Position numbers and translations under genes: made by a program. From NCBI GenBank assembly GCA_022496805.1, contig CM040103.1, positions 6,404,001-6,468,000 of the forward strand: a stretch of 64,000 nucleotides of DNA, written 5' to 3'. Under the pieces are notes generated by a model. It was not told the DNA's origin. It did no database searches and saw nothing but the letters and a program-made list of their open reading frames with translations. Positions 23,089 through 35,122 of the stretch are shown here, in pieces. Position 1 is the first letter of the stretch. Each line of letters starts with the position of its first letter. This DNA is from Pohlia nutans. Lineage: Eukaryota > Streptophyta > Bryopsida > Bryales > Mniaceae.

Positions 23089-23205
23089 GAGGAGAGTAGT
23101 ATTGTTCGAATGTTCCTTTGTCCTGTGGGCATCGGGTCATTGACATTACGAACAAACACTTTATTCATGCCGGCCCTTTCTTTAGGGTCGGTGTTTCTAT
23201 CTATC
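23089..23205 (+). repeat. Dispersed 110-base repeat, copy 2
   Basis: GTTCGAATGTTCCTTTGTCC through CTTTATTCATGCCGGCCC; ends against a TCTATCTATCTA microsatellite, as does the copy at 31085. Confidence 0.6.
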
Positions 23206-23210
23206 TATTT

Positions 23211-24294
23211 GGTACTATGTACTCCGTTGAATTATTGAGTATATTCATTTCTAAAGAGATGAATGTAGAAAGAGAAAACACAATCATAGATGAGACTTAT
23301 GGGGTAAACTCTAATGAATATTATTTTCTAAATTATTTAGCAACTTAATTTCAATATATTTCTAAAAACTGGCAAAAATATTAAAAAAATCCACAACTAA
23401 AAGTTATTTTTTTTCCTTATATTTGATTTTGATTTGAATTGACAAATGTTAATGTACTATATATATTTTTCACATGCCTCAACTATTCACTTAGCAATTA
23501 TCGTATTTGAGTAAACATAATGCTTGCAGATTTTATTTTTTCACAATTAAATGGTTCACATATGACAAGAAAAAAAAATGCAATTTCAGCAATTGTGTTC
23601 AATTAGTTTGAAGTACAAATTATAGTAAGAGGTGCTACAAGAATACTGGTAACACTCATCTACCAATATATTTAGAAGCAGAATATAATTAGTAAAAGAT
23701 AGACTAATAAATATAAATATAAATATAAACATAATTTTATAAAAATAAAAAATAAAAAATAAAAAGAAGAAGAAAAAGGGCACTAATGTTGTTGCAAATA
23801 AGTTATAAATTTCTCAAGAGAATACCAAGTAGGAAATGAAGTTAATAGAATGTAAAAAAATCACTTCCTATGTGAAACTAATTTAGAATGTATATATTTC
23901 TCTTGGTTGATTGAAACTAAATATCGAATTTATTTTTGCAAAATAATTAATAATTCTACATTGAAACAAAGACATAGCGCAATAGAGTAGTGCAATAGAG
24001 CACTCTTTTGAAAATTGAATCAAAAGAGAATCTTCATTTAAATTCACTTCTGTGAGTAATGAAGGAATGCCATTTGTATTTCATGAATTTTGAGATTACC
24101 ATGTCATTGACACGTAAACTTAGTTTTTAATTGTAAGTAGATTGGGGTTCCATTGTAAAAGGGTGTTGACTCCCATTGCTCTAATATGTTGTGAGAGTAG
24201 TGTGTGTTGAACATGAATACTTCCAAAATTAAATACCAAATTTCATTGCATGGCAAGCATACAATACAAAATATAACTAAATTACGTTATCACT
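23211..24294. other. Intergenic DNA, nothing recognised
   Basis: Very AT-rich, with A and T runs; no element ends found. Confidence 0.55.
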
Positions 24295-24296
24295 TA

Positions 24297-24426
24297 CTCC
24301 CTCTATCCCATATTAAGCTTCTTGTTTGCTCAAACTATTATTCCTATCGACTTAGGGTCTACAACCATTGGACTACATAATTCTTCTACTTTGAAGGTCG
24401 AAGAAGCGTAACATGGGACAAAGGAG
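24297..24426. mobile_element. Stowaway-like short element, 130 bases
   Basis: The left end CTCCCTCTATCCCATATTAA and the right end TAACATGGGACAAAGGAG are inverted, with TA on both sides (24295-24296, 24427-24428). The interior AAACTATTATTCCTAT block recurs, reversed, at about 1775-1795. Confidence 0.78.
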
Positions 24427-24639
24427 TATACAAATGCATTTCATTGTGTTCAATAGAAAAATTCAAATAAATTGCTTCAATGAAAAAACACGGATTAAAA
24501 TATTAGAAAAACCCATTAGAGTTATTTGTAAAGTGAAAACCAAGTAGTTTGTTTGCCACGGGAGGTTTTAAATCTTTGATATAGAATTTTCTGACACCCA
24601 CTTACTCAAAACATCAACCTCCTTCCTTTGAGGGAGCAT

Positions 24640-24780
24640 AGAGTTGGTGTAGGGGTATGTCGAGATTCCTTTGTGGAAACTCATGTTAGGTTTGGGGAAC
24701 TTCTCTTGCATTAGAGAGGTTCAAGGTTCAAATCTCTTTGGCAACACAATGCGTTGTCATTGGCCAAAATAAAAAAAGCG
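24640..24780 (+). repeat. Possible tRNA-derived SINE
   Basis: GTTGGTGTAGGGGTA resembles an A box; AGGTTCAAATCTCTTT resembles a B box about 70 bases on; an A-rich tail (AAAATAAAAAAAG) follows. Confidence 0.4.
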
Positions 24781-24931
24781 AGAAAAAACTCATTTTTGCC
24801 ACTTTTCAAACTAAAAAACCAATTTTGCCTTTTTCTTTTTTTGTGGAATTTTTTTGCTCAACTGTACAAATAACTCTGTTAAATCAAAGAAGTTCACTAT
24901 AACTTGGTAATTATGCACCTCAATTGAAACA

Positions 24932-25050
24932 CACTAGTAGAAAAGGTGACTCTCTCCATAGACATGCCCAAACAAAATCATTGTGCATGCGTGGAATTGA
25001 GCACTACTTGCATGGGCATCTCTCGGCAATGCCACCTTTTCTTACTAGTG
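24932..25050. mobile_element. CACTA-like foldback short element, copy 1
   Basis: The ends CACTAGTAGAAAAGGTG and CACCTTTTCTTACTAGTG are inverted, with ACA on both sides (24929-24931, 25051-25053). CACTA tips plus three-base duplication are typical of the EnSpm/CACTA superfamily. 119 bases, folding over most of its length. Confidence 0.82.
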
Positions 25051-25102
25051 ACAATGCACTTGTACCATCAATAATTTTAGGACATGAAACGTTTGAAACA
25101 TA

Positions 25103-25204
25103 CTCCCTCTGTCCCCTAATGACTTGCACGTAGGTTCTCTGAAATCTACCTCAAGAGGTAGATTTCACAGAACCTACGTGCAAGTCATTATGGGACAGAG
25201 GGAG
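25103..25204. mobile_element. Stowaway-like perfect foldback, 102 bases
   Basis: CTCCCTCTGTCCC at the left pairs with GGGACAGAGGGAG at the right, with TA on both sides. The arms are about 49 bases and almost perfectly complementary, with a tiny loop. Tc1/mariner-type short element. Confidence 0.85.
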
Positions 25205-25348
25205 TATTTAATTTTCCGTTTTTAATATTTTTATGAATTCCACCATTGTTGTTTTTGTTTTATTATTTCTTTTGAAGTTTGAAAAGGAACCACCGTCCTT
25301 GTTTTATATCCACCAGAGGCAAGAGTTACAACTTTGTGGTGGATCTAA

Positions 25349-25596
25349 GGGCGAGTCCCCATGGGCCACCCGTGCCCACTCTCTGCAGAGAGAATAAACC
25401 AATTTTAGCTCCTGCTTTGGATTAGAGGACGGGTGCTAGAGCAATAGGACGGGCTTGGCACTTCCTCAAACCAAGGCCGCTGTCTTTTAGAGACCCACTC
25501 TCACTTTTATTAGAGAAGAATCAGAGAAGGTTGAACAGTGAACCGGTTGTCTATTATCTGCAAGAGCGGGGACGGGCGGCCCATGGGGAGAGGCTC
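25349..25596. mobile_element. Harbinger-like short element (CCCCATGGGCC subterminal repeat)
   Basis: The left end GGGCGAGTCCCCATGGGCC and the right end GGCCCATGGGGAGAGGCTC are inverted, with TAA on both sides (25346-25348, 25597-25599). 248 bases. Confidence 0.78.
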
Positions 25597-26051
25597 TAAC
25601 CATCATTCAAGTCAATGATCCAAATTCAGGAGCCACTTGGAGAATGTGGTCTTGTTTTGAATTCTTCTGCTGCAAGATCTCCTTTTCCTTTTTCATTTTT
25701 TTTTCTTTATTTGTTTAAAAGAATTACACAAATTTAATAATATTCAATTTTCAGATGTAAAAAATAAAAAGAAAAAAAGGCTGCAAGATCAGGGCAGCCA
25801 ATGAGTAGCCTACTGTAATTCCCAAATTTTCAACCCCTTGCTAAGACCCAGCGTTTCTACAGTGATGTTGAAAATGGATAGATGCCGAGTCATTTTTACA
25901 CTCATTTCAGTTGTACAATTCCAACCTTTTGGGAGCCTCAAAGATGCTGCACAACTGAACTTCCTTTCGGTTGTCTCACACCTAACATCTTTACATGTTG
26001 AAGATTTTAGAGTCTTGTGTGGGGCGATGAATAACACTGATGTAGGGTTTA

Positions 26052-26353
26052 GAGCATCCTCACCCATGCTCGCTAAAGGTGACTCGCTAAAATTATTCAT
26101 CTATATTTGAAGAGCCCTTGAAATCATACTCCCCCACCCTTGAACGCCCCTCAAGCATCAAAAGTGCGCCTCAAATAGTCAATGCACCAATCACAAGTAG
26201 AATGTCAGATTCAGTCAACTAAACTTAGATTTGGAGGGCCATTTCTTGACTCGCCAAAGTTGAGGGCCAAGAGGCATTTTTGGAGGGCCTGCAGCATTTA
26301 TCATCCACACTTGGCGCGTGTCAGACTCTTGGCGCGGCCCGGTGAGGATGCTC
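26052..26353. mobile_element. Harbinger-like short element (GAGCATCCTCACC tips)
   Basis: The tips are GAGCATCCTCACC and GGTGAGGATGCTC, with TTA on both sides (26049-26051, 26354-26356). 302 bases. Confidence 0.82.
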
Positions 26354-26388
26354 TTAGAGCTTCTCCACTAGGACACTGGAAAGACTCT

Positions 26389-26540
26389 TACTCTTCTGTC
26401 CCCATATTAAGCCCCATATTAAGCTTCATGTCCTCTATAAATAAACGACCTAATTCCTCCTCTCGTATGGAACCTAATCACAATGATGTGAACCTTGAGC
26501 CAATAGGAATGTATAACAAACATTTTGAGGCTTTATACAA
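26389..26540. mobile_element. Decayed Stowaway-like element
   Basis: ACTCTTCTGTCCCCATATTA, then AAGCTTCATGTCC, and later AGCCAATAGGAATG align with the copies at 1632 and 24297. The right end is lost. Confidence 0.5.
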
Positions 26541-27302
26541 CTTCACGTTTAGCCAAAACTACCATGCAAATATATATATATATACACACATACATTTTTT
26601 TAAATTCATTGTTTTTTATTTTTTAAATAATAATTATACATATATAATTAAAAAATTACAAATCTAACGTAGCCGAAATTTGTCCACGATAGATTGGATT
26701 TTTTTATTAAAATAATAATAATTTCAAAAAATAATAATTTAACCTTGTTTATTTATTTATTTATTAATTTAAAAAAAATTGGATTGTTATTTTTAATTCA
26801 TTTTTGTGTATAAGGGTGTTAGTTGAACTCGCAACCTTTTGGAGGACCACTAAAAAGGACCACGAAAGATCTAGATTGGTGAAATTGGACAAGTTTTGGA
26901 GGTCATTTTTGTTGACATAGAGAGCCCTTTGCACTAATGGGCAAAATGGAAAATATAGAGAACCTTCTCAGTTTTGCATACAAACTTTTGTTTGAATAAT
27001 GATATCATGTATAATTTTTATCTTTCACCTCACAATATGGGCCTTGGGCACCGCTTTCTAACACTATTCTCTAGTGGTTGGGTATCTTTTTTTTATTAGT
27101 GGTCTCAAATAACATTATAAATATTAATGTAATAACTAATAAATTGTACTTTCCAAACTTATTCTTGAAAAAGCTCGTAGAATGTCAATGAAATCTAAGT
27201 ATTGACAATTATAATTGTACAACACTCTTCTATGAAATATTATTTTAGTCATTTTTTAAGGAGATGCTATACACCACATCAATCCCATGGTTGTGGTATT
27301 GT
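26541..27302. other. Intergenic DNA, nothing recognised
   Basis: TA and A/T runs at the start, no coding signal. Confidence 0.55.
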
Positions 27303-27306
27303 TTAA

Positions 27307-27556
27307 CCCCTAATGCATGCAACAACCTCATTGTGCTCTACTGTTTCTCACTACCACAAATGTACAGGAAATTCCTTCACCATCTTCTGTACAAGAAAAA
27401 AAATTAAAATTTTACAGCAATATGTCTTGTAGTTCTTACAAGGTTGACAAAAACAATTGGCTCTATAGGATACGTTCAGCTACTGTAAACGTCACATGTA
27501 TACGAATGTTCTTACATGTATGCGTATTGTATGAAAGGAGCAACCTCCTTTAGGGG
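27307..27556. mobile_element. TTAA-flanked short element, 250 bases
   Basis: It has TTAA at 27303-27306 and 27557-27560. The left tip is CCCCTAATGCATGCAACAAC; the right end is GAGCAACCTCCTTTAGGGG. The interior does not match families 1 or 2. Confidence 0.75.
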
Positions 27557-27560
27557 TTAA

Positions 27561-28884
27561 TTAGGTGAGTGAACCTAAAACTCACACCTCATGCATTAAG
27601 TATATTCCTTATTATTAAACCCCCTACAATTCTTTGATGCATTTAGGCCCCCAAGACTCTCTTTCCTAAAACAAGATTGACATATTTGTTTTATTTGAAA
27701 TCTTAATGAATGCAACTGCATGGTATTTTACTTAATTTATTTAATCATAATATTTAATTTTCATAAAGTAAACATTTTTCAGCCCTTTTGAACATTAAAC
27801 TTCATCTTTTAAAGTTCAGCTTGAATTTCTAATAAGTTTAGGTGTTTTTAGCAACTTGTATCTTTTCGTTATATGTTAGAAAATTGATTTTAGGGTAGAT
27901 AAGATAATAAGAATAAGAATAAGAATTTGATATTCATTTTTGAAAGAAAAAAAAGAAGTACGTGTAAGAAAGTACACAATGAAAGGACAAACCAAATTGC
28001 TAATAGTTACAACATAGAATTGAGAATTTTCAATTCCAACAATGAAAATGTTCTAGTATGCAACGTTCTGTTTTTATATTTTTAATTGAAATTTTTGAAG
28101 ATTGAGTTCAAAAAAAAAATTCAAATATTATCCTAATTAAAAGTCTCTATGACCACCTGCAAGAAAAATCTCCTCTTAATTTTCATCTCGATAATCAAAA
28201 TACTTGTCAAAATAGAGTGCTTCAAAGTTTTTTTAATGTATATATAGGTCTGATTTTTTATTTTCATTAAAAAAAGATAATCTTAAGTTTCATGCATTGG
28301 ATGAAAAAAAATTAAATCCTTTTAATTTTTGCAATATTTACAAGGATAATTTGAAACATAGTTTAGCGTGTAAAGTTCAACAATTAAGAACTATCTAAAA
28401 AAATCATTTGATAATTCAAACATGGAAAGTTTCATTTGGCCCACCTAAAGCCAAAGATAAAGTTTCACCAATTAAAATGATGGTATATGTATAGAGTTTT
28501 TATAGCTGTTGTAAAGAGAGTCCTAGTAACCTTGATGTCTAAGTAAGTGGTATTTGAATTACGTGTGCAAAGGAAATTCGCATCAAATTTTCTTTTGTTA
28601 ATTGATATGAAAAAGAAAAATTATACATTTATGTAGTGTACATTCTAATTGCCTAAAACTGTACCGTGTTAAAATTAGGACACTTTCGGAATTGAATTTT
28701 CCTACCTTAGAACATAGCCAACAACCAAATGTAGTCTTCATTATTTTTTATTTTTAAAATTCCTAGTCAACAAGAAGTAAAAAAAGAAACAAACTAGAAT
28801 GAATATTGAAATTGTAGATCAAATTGATAGATAACTAAATCCAACACTTATTTATTTGCCAGTATACATTAAAAGTCTATTTGT
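27561..28884. other. Intergenic DNA, nothing recognised
   Basis: 1.3 kb of AT-rich DNA without features. Confidence 0.55.
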
Positions 28885-28888
28885 TTAA

Positions 28889-29428
28889 CCCTTTAGGGCC
28901 TAAGAAGCCAAAATTAATTGATTTTTTTTTTGTTTTTTGAAAATATCTTCAAATCAGTTACTTTGATGGAAAAATGTGTCAAATAGGTAGTTGAGGCATG
29001 GGAATTTTGCATCCTCTGAGCCATTGGCCATTCAATTGGGAGCAATGATGGTTTATCTATCGCGATTTGAAGTTAGAGCTTTTAGAGTTTCAAAATACAC
29101 TATAGAGAATATTTTTCTATCAAAATTCTTTGTGTGTAACTACAAAGAGCATGAGAACTTCACCTCAATGTTCATTATAATCATCTCTATTTTTTTGTAA
29201 AAAATTCATCATAAATTGAGTGTTTTTTGGTAATTAATACAATTTTTTGAAGATGAATACTTTAGAAAATTATAAAAAATTCCATTTTATCGAAAAATTA
29301 TGAAAAAAATTAAGCTAGATAAAAGATATAGAGGACTATGTTTTAAATTAAATATAAAAGATTAGTGTTCAAAATGAGAGCAAACGGAAACTTTTGAAAC
29401 TGCTAAAGGCTTATTCTGCCTTAAAGGA
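28889..29428. mobile_element. TTAA-flanked short element, 540 bases
   Basis: It has TTAA at 28885-28888 and 29429-29432. The tips are CCCTTTAGGGCCTAAGAAGC and, reversed on the right, TCCTTTAAGGCAGAATAAGC. Non-coding. Confidence 0.72.
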
Positions 29429-30100
29429 TTAAGATCCCTCATTGACCAAGTTGAAATATCCTCAAACATATCAGGAATCTATAACGTGCATACTACTGAA
29501 AGATACACATTTCATTGAACTCACACTTGCTGACAATTTAAGAATTGAGTATAGTTATTATTTATCAAACTAGATAATTTTATAGAATTCTTCTTAGAAA
29601 TTAAATGAAGATTCAAGTGCATATGAGTATACCATAGTTAGACATTGGATGCAAATTTTACAAAGATTTAATTGGTTTTTAATGTAGGTGACTTAATGCA
29701 CGTGAATCTTGATGTTGATCCCTAAACTCGTCCCAAAAGGACCATTAGACATCGTTTCAAAATGACAAATTGTTTTGTGAAAATGTAATTCACTGGAATA
29801 ATCACCAAATTTTACATCACACGAACATTGCACGTGTTGGTCCAAAAAAAATTTAAAAATTTAAAAATAGAAAAAAGCCTACATCTAGATCTACATAGGA
29901 CCTACTCAACAATGCTAAGAGAACGTAAGCCCAATTAGGGCTTTTTGATCTTGTAGGAGATAATGTTGTGTAAACTTTTGAATTCAATCAAGTTAATCAA
30001 AAAGAGTGTCTCAAAGTGAAAAGAAACCTCCAACTCACCTTAAACTCGATTTTAGTCCAAAAAGACGGCAAAACTAGTTTATAGTGAGTTAGAGAATAAT

Positions 30101-30190
30101 CTAAATCAAGGCCCTGCACCGCCCATGGGAGTGCAACTCGTGATCTCTCCAATACTGGAAGAGAGTTTCCACAAGTTCCCCCAAGCTTAA
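30101..30190 (-). repeat. SINE-like repeat, copy 1
   Basis: Matches the copy at 62625-62727 in opposite orientation: CAAGGCCCTGCACC, AACTCGTGATCTCTCCAATA and AGAGAGTTTCCACA. The reversed CACGAGTTGCACTCCC is B-box-like. Confidence 0.5.
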
Positions 30191-30298
30191 GTGGCTATTC
30201 ATGAAGGACTTGTTCATACACAAATTGTGTCAATATTGATATTATTGGGGCAGAGACTCCGCATAGACTCAACAAAAAGTCCCCTGTGCTTTTCGGTT

Positions 30299-30413
30299 CA
30301 CTAGTAGAAAAGGTGACACTGCCAAGGGAGATGCCCAGACAAGTAGAGTGCCCAATCCCACACATGCACAATGATTTTGCTTGGGCATGTCCCTAGGAAG
30401 CACCACCTTTTTA
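30299..30413. mobile_element. CACTA-like foldback short element, copy 2
   Basis: The left tip CACTAGTAGAAAAGGTGAC is intact; the right tip has decayed to CACCACCTTTTTAAC. The interior (GCACAATGATTTTGCTTGGG) matches the other copies. Confidence 0.7.
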
Positions 30414-31084
30414 ACTCAAATATGCACTCATCATTGAAGATAATCTAAGTAAGTGTCCGTATAAAAAGGCCCTATTTGAATTGGTGTTGTTATCGTTATG
30501 CACCTTGGGCCTCAACAAATTGTGTGAGCTGATCTTGCGGAGTATGACGATGGAAGTGCGCGTTTGTGTGAACAATCTCCCAAAGCAATGAGGTGAGGCT
30601 AATTAGAAACTATTCAAGAACAGAGGGTGGAAACAACAAAAGCATGGCATGTGCCATTTGAGTTGTTGAAGAGATTTTTGAGATGATAATTGTTCTCATG
30701 TATTCAATGTGAAACCTGGCTTGCAATGAACTATTATTGTGAGTGCAGTCGCTGATCAGTGGTTGGTAGCTCAATACCAAAAATATAATAATGATAATGG
30801 TGATAATACAACACCATTCTTGCATGACATAATTTGTGCTTAATTCCTAATTATCCAAGCAATCCATTTTGGATATCGACCCATGAAAAAAATTAGACAA
30901 AAGATCTCTTAGGTTGCAAATTAGATTCAAACAATTAAAAATTATAGATCAAGATTTTATAGTTTTTGAAAAATGTCTTTAATGCATAAAATGGTAATTA
31001 ATTTGTAATTAATCATAGTTCTTTGCAACAATATATGTAATTTAAAATTACTTTTATTGTGTTACTTGTTACTAAAGTGTTCAT

Positions 31085-31215
31085 TCCTGGCAGGGTAAAG
31101 ATGTTTTGTTCCAATGGCCTTTTGTCAAGTGGACAATGGTTCATTGACATTATGAATGGACAATTTATTCATGACGACCTTGAAAAAGGACCAGAGTTTC
31201 TATCTATCCGTTTAT
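31085..31215 (+). repeat. Dispersed 110-base repeat, copy 3
   Basis: GTTCCAATGGCCTTTTGTCA, then GTTCATTGACATTATGAA and TTTATTCATGACG, again ending in TCTATCTATC. Confidence 0.6.
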
Positions 31216-31928
31216 CAAAATTTTAACCAATCATTCCAAATTTGAAAACATAATGATAATAAAACTGTAAATGTGGTGGGTTTCAAAGCTTTATCATTTA
31301 GGTTGATGCTGTAAACATGGTCCACAATATATAAAGGTAAATTTTAAATTTTATTTATAACTATTTGTAATTGGAAATAAATTACAAGTAAAAAGAACTT
31401 TCTACACGAGTACAAGATTCACATGATATTTGTGTTGAAGGATGTGGATTCTTTTTCATGTTATATGTTAACTTTCCATGAATTTTGGAATTTTATAATT
31501 ACATAGAACCTTATTGATTGAAATAAGCTCCTTGAATTTTGTATTTTTTTAAATTTATTTTTCCTTCAATTTCAAATAAAATGAGAAATAAATCGAAAGT
31601 GTGTAAAATATTATACAAGATTTGTGGTGATTTTTTAAACAATGGTGATTCTTGGAGATCGACTGGAGTGAAACATAAAAAAAATAAAAAATAATAAAAG
31701 ATCTTATTTGGAATTCATAGGATTGAAATCTGAATGCGGTGAGATCCGAGTTGCATATAATGAAGTTTGATTATGAAATACAAGTGTATAAATTATCTTC
31801 TGTAGGAAGGGTGATGGGGCATTGGCTATCAACTCCTATCAATGGTTATCAACAACACTTATAAGATTTTTATTTTTAAAGTTGCTGATGTAAAATAAGA
31901 ATATATGTTTATTGCATATGTTTACAAA

Positions 31929-32047
31929 CACTAGTAGAAAAGGTGGCGTCCCCGGGGAGATGTCCATGCAAAATCTCTATGCATGCGTGGAATTGGACAT
32001 CACATGTTTAAGCAAGTCCATCGACAATGCCACCTTTTCTACTAGTG
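31929..32047. mobile_element. CACTA-like foldback short element, copy 3
   Basis: The tips CACTAGTAGAAAAGGTGGC and GCCACCTTTTCTACTAGTG are intact, with AAA on both sides. 119 bases, the same length as copy 1. Confidence 0.85.
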
Positions 32048-33675
32048 AAAGGAGAAAAAGAAAAATTTATAAACACATGCATTTCAAACATTTTTGACTC
32101 CAAAAGTCACTTTGTCTTGTAAATGAAATGGAACCGAATATAATTTTCAAGCAAATCTTTATATAAATGTTTTTCTGTTCATGCAGTGCAAATTTGAATT
32201 TTCTTTTTCTTTTAGTCTCAACACTTTTTAACTGAAATTCATTTTATCATTTTGAAAAAAAAAAGATAAAATTGAAAAAATTGAAAAAAAATTAAAAAGG
32301 TTATAGAATCAAAACTACGCAAAATTGAAATGCTCTCAATTTTTTTTGACTTGGAAAAGTGACCAAAACTTAAGTGATCAAAACTTAATCTTGCATATTA
32401 TATTGCAATCAAGTTATTTTTAACAAGTACCCAACACATGACTAAGTTGAACTTGTATGATTAGTTGTTTTTTCACAATTTAACATGCTATAATAGGTAT
32501 TTTAACTGTAAAATTGATTTTGAAATTTTAACATGAATTTTTCACAACAACTTATATTATTTATTTATTTATTTTCAAATTTTCAATTGATTATAGCAAA
32601 TTTTAAGGTATATCACTATTTTGAAGAGTTATTGTATGGATAATGGACATTTTTAGGGAATGTGTTTTTTTAAAGTAAAGTTGTTATTGTGAATGTTCCT
32701 TTAGAAAGTCGTGATTTAAAACAGTGTGCTCATATTGATATGTTATACACTTACAAGAGTTAGCACATGTTGTATTGTCGTGAGCACATACCATATTGTT
32801 ATAAGTGTGCATGTTTTAGTTGTATAAGGCATTTCTTAAGTGTCTATGCATTAATTTGAAAGAGTACCAATGAATGCTAAGGGGTACAATTGCACTCCTC
32901 TAATATACTTGGTGCAATTGAAACCTTCTAATATACGTGGTGCAATTCCTTCATTGGTTATGTTAAAAGCAACTTACTCCAGATTCACAAGCTTGTGCAT
33001 AGTTGTCTTACTTTGATTTCTTTTTGTCGCTTATTACTTGTTACTTTCGTGACTATAGAGTATGTCCTCAAAAGAAGGTATCAAGCTTAGTATGCGTCAT
33101 CTTGGTGATGGTAGCCAAGTTGATAGCACTTCCCCTAACAAACTCCTCATTCGCGGTGGCCCTTCCGGCCATAGTTCATCTCTCTTACATTGGTCAATCC
33201 ACTTAATGGAGTGACTTCCCACACACATATTAGCTTGTTCACATCTAAAAAAATAAAAATACGACACCACCAATAAAATCTTAAAGTCAAAATTAACCCC
33301 CAAAGCACATGTACTCTTTTTTTGGTATTTCAAGAGAATCTTGCTCATACCTTCTACTCCGTCAAATTAAACGGGGGGAGGGGGTTTGAATCCCAAATGA
33401 AGGATTTATACTTAAGAATAGAACCAAAATATATTAAAAAAAAAGAATCCTGTTAAAAATTAAGTTAAAAAAAAACCGGGTGTGGAAATACGAAAGCCAT
33501 ATCCCTTTAAGTATAAAGAAGTTTATCAATTCAATCCACACTACACAAATAGTGTAGCCTCTTCCACCCAAGTGATTCAAATGTTTCCTCATTTTTACCA
33601 ATTTCCAACTCTTCAATGAGTGAAAAACCTTTTCTTACTTTTACTAAATTCCAACCCATAAACAAGTGGAAGTAA
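32048..33675. other. Intergenic DNA, nothing recognised
   Basis: AT-rich; a pair of related 26-base lines near 32895-32945 (GGTGCAATTG..CTAATATAC) is a minor local repeat. Confidence 0.5.
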
Positions 33676-34017
33676 GGGCCGCTTCAGACTATGGCCGAAG
33701 ATCGAGAGGCCATCGATTTTCACCAATCAAATTGCAAGAAACCATGAATTCGGCCTCTCGACCCTTCACACTAAAGGCCAAAGTCCAACGGCCGTCGCTT
33801 TCCAAAATGCCTACGTGGCAGTACTTTTTGACCAAGGTGACGGCCTCTCAAAAGGAAGTTTGGGTCGAACGAGAATGGAAACCCAACTATGGTCGAGAGG
33901 CCGTCAATTTCTTTTCATAAAAATGAAAATTATATTTTATTGCCTATTTCAGTAGATTTTTTTGGACTCTCAATCCCAGGGCCTCTCAACTTAAACGGCC
34001 ATAGTGTGAAGCGGTCC
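33676..34017. mobile_element. Harbinger-like short element (GGGCCGCTTCACACTATGG family)
   Basis: The tips are GGGCCGCTTCAGACTATGGC and, on the right, GCCATAGTGTGAAGCGGTCC, with TAA on both sides (33673-33675, 34018-34020). Closely related to 62743-63106. Confidence 0.82.
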
Positions 34018-34536
34018 TAAAAATTAACATGGTATATCAATTTGAGCCAAATATTTTTTTTTTAAAATAACATGGCATGTAGGTTTGTTGTTGTCATCAA
34101 CACCAATGTTGTTGTTGTTTTTTTAATTAAGCACAAATTCGCCGCATAGAAATGGCAATAATTAGAATGAGGCAATCTACTACGTTGATTTGGTACCTCT
34201 ATTTAGTAGGTAAGGAGGAGCATCCCTGTCAGGCAGTGAGTGGATCTGGCTGGATTTCAAATTAAGTTAAGTTATTACAATTGGTGACAGTGGAATGTTG
34301 GTAGGCTCAACCTTTGATGTTGTCACTTGTCACTACAAATAATTTAATTAAAAAAACAAATTAAAGCAATTGACTGGAGAATCATGAATGTCTGATAAAT
34401 TTGCCTGTCACTGTTTCAGTAAATCTTAGATTTAGAAGTTGAGAGACTGGGCAACCAGGCGGGAGTACAAACACAGCAACATGTTATCGACTTGCTGTAA
34501 CATGTCAGGTTTTCCTAGTGTCCGCAAGGACACTAA

Positions 34537-35030
34537 GGGGCGGTTTACACTATGGACCAAGAGCCATGACCATGGAATTCTAAAATCTGTGATTGGCCCA
34601 AAAAGAGCTCTTGGTACCATTTGGTTTTACACTACCTTGAAAAAAGGAGAATGACCACTAACTTTGAGGTCCCCAAAAATGCTAAAATTTCCCAAATGGA
34701 TAATGTTTTCATGGTCTCCTTGATTATAGTTGAGTCGAAGCAAATGCCTCGACTCAATTATAATCTAGGAGACCATGGGGCTCAAAAATCATTGATTGGC
34801 TAGTGTTCAATTATTTAAAGAGAAAGGAGGAAAAAGGGGAGGATAAAAGAGAGAATGATGAGCTTAAACTTGTCCCGGTCTAAATCCACTTTACACTACA
34901 AAGAGTGACCAAGTCATTTAAAATTGCATTTTTGATTTTTCATGGTCACGGCTCTTGACCAAGAGCCATGACCATGAAAATGATTTAATTTTCTTGGTCA
35001 TGGCTCTTCGTCCATAGTGTAAACCGCCCC
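34537..35030. mobile_element. Harbinger-like short element (GGGGCGGTTTACACTATGG tips)
   Basis: The tips are GGGGCGGTTTACACTATGGA and TCCATAGTGTAAACCGCCCC, with TAA on both sides (34534-34536, 35031-35033). Subterminal CCAAGAGCCATGACCATG repeats resemble those of the two large elements. Confidence 0.82.
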
Positions 35031-35122
35031 TAACTAGTAGATCACACAATCTGAAATAAAAGAAAATTTAAATGCCGAAATTTTTATTTTTGAAAAGAAA
35101 AGCTACAAAATCCTCTTCTCCA

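Noticed and set aside
26182..26667. A 161-codon plus-strand frame
   Set aside because: It starts inside a Harbinger-like element and runs through a Stowaway remnant into low-complexity DNA.
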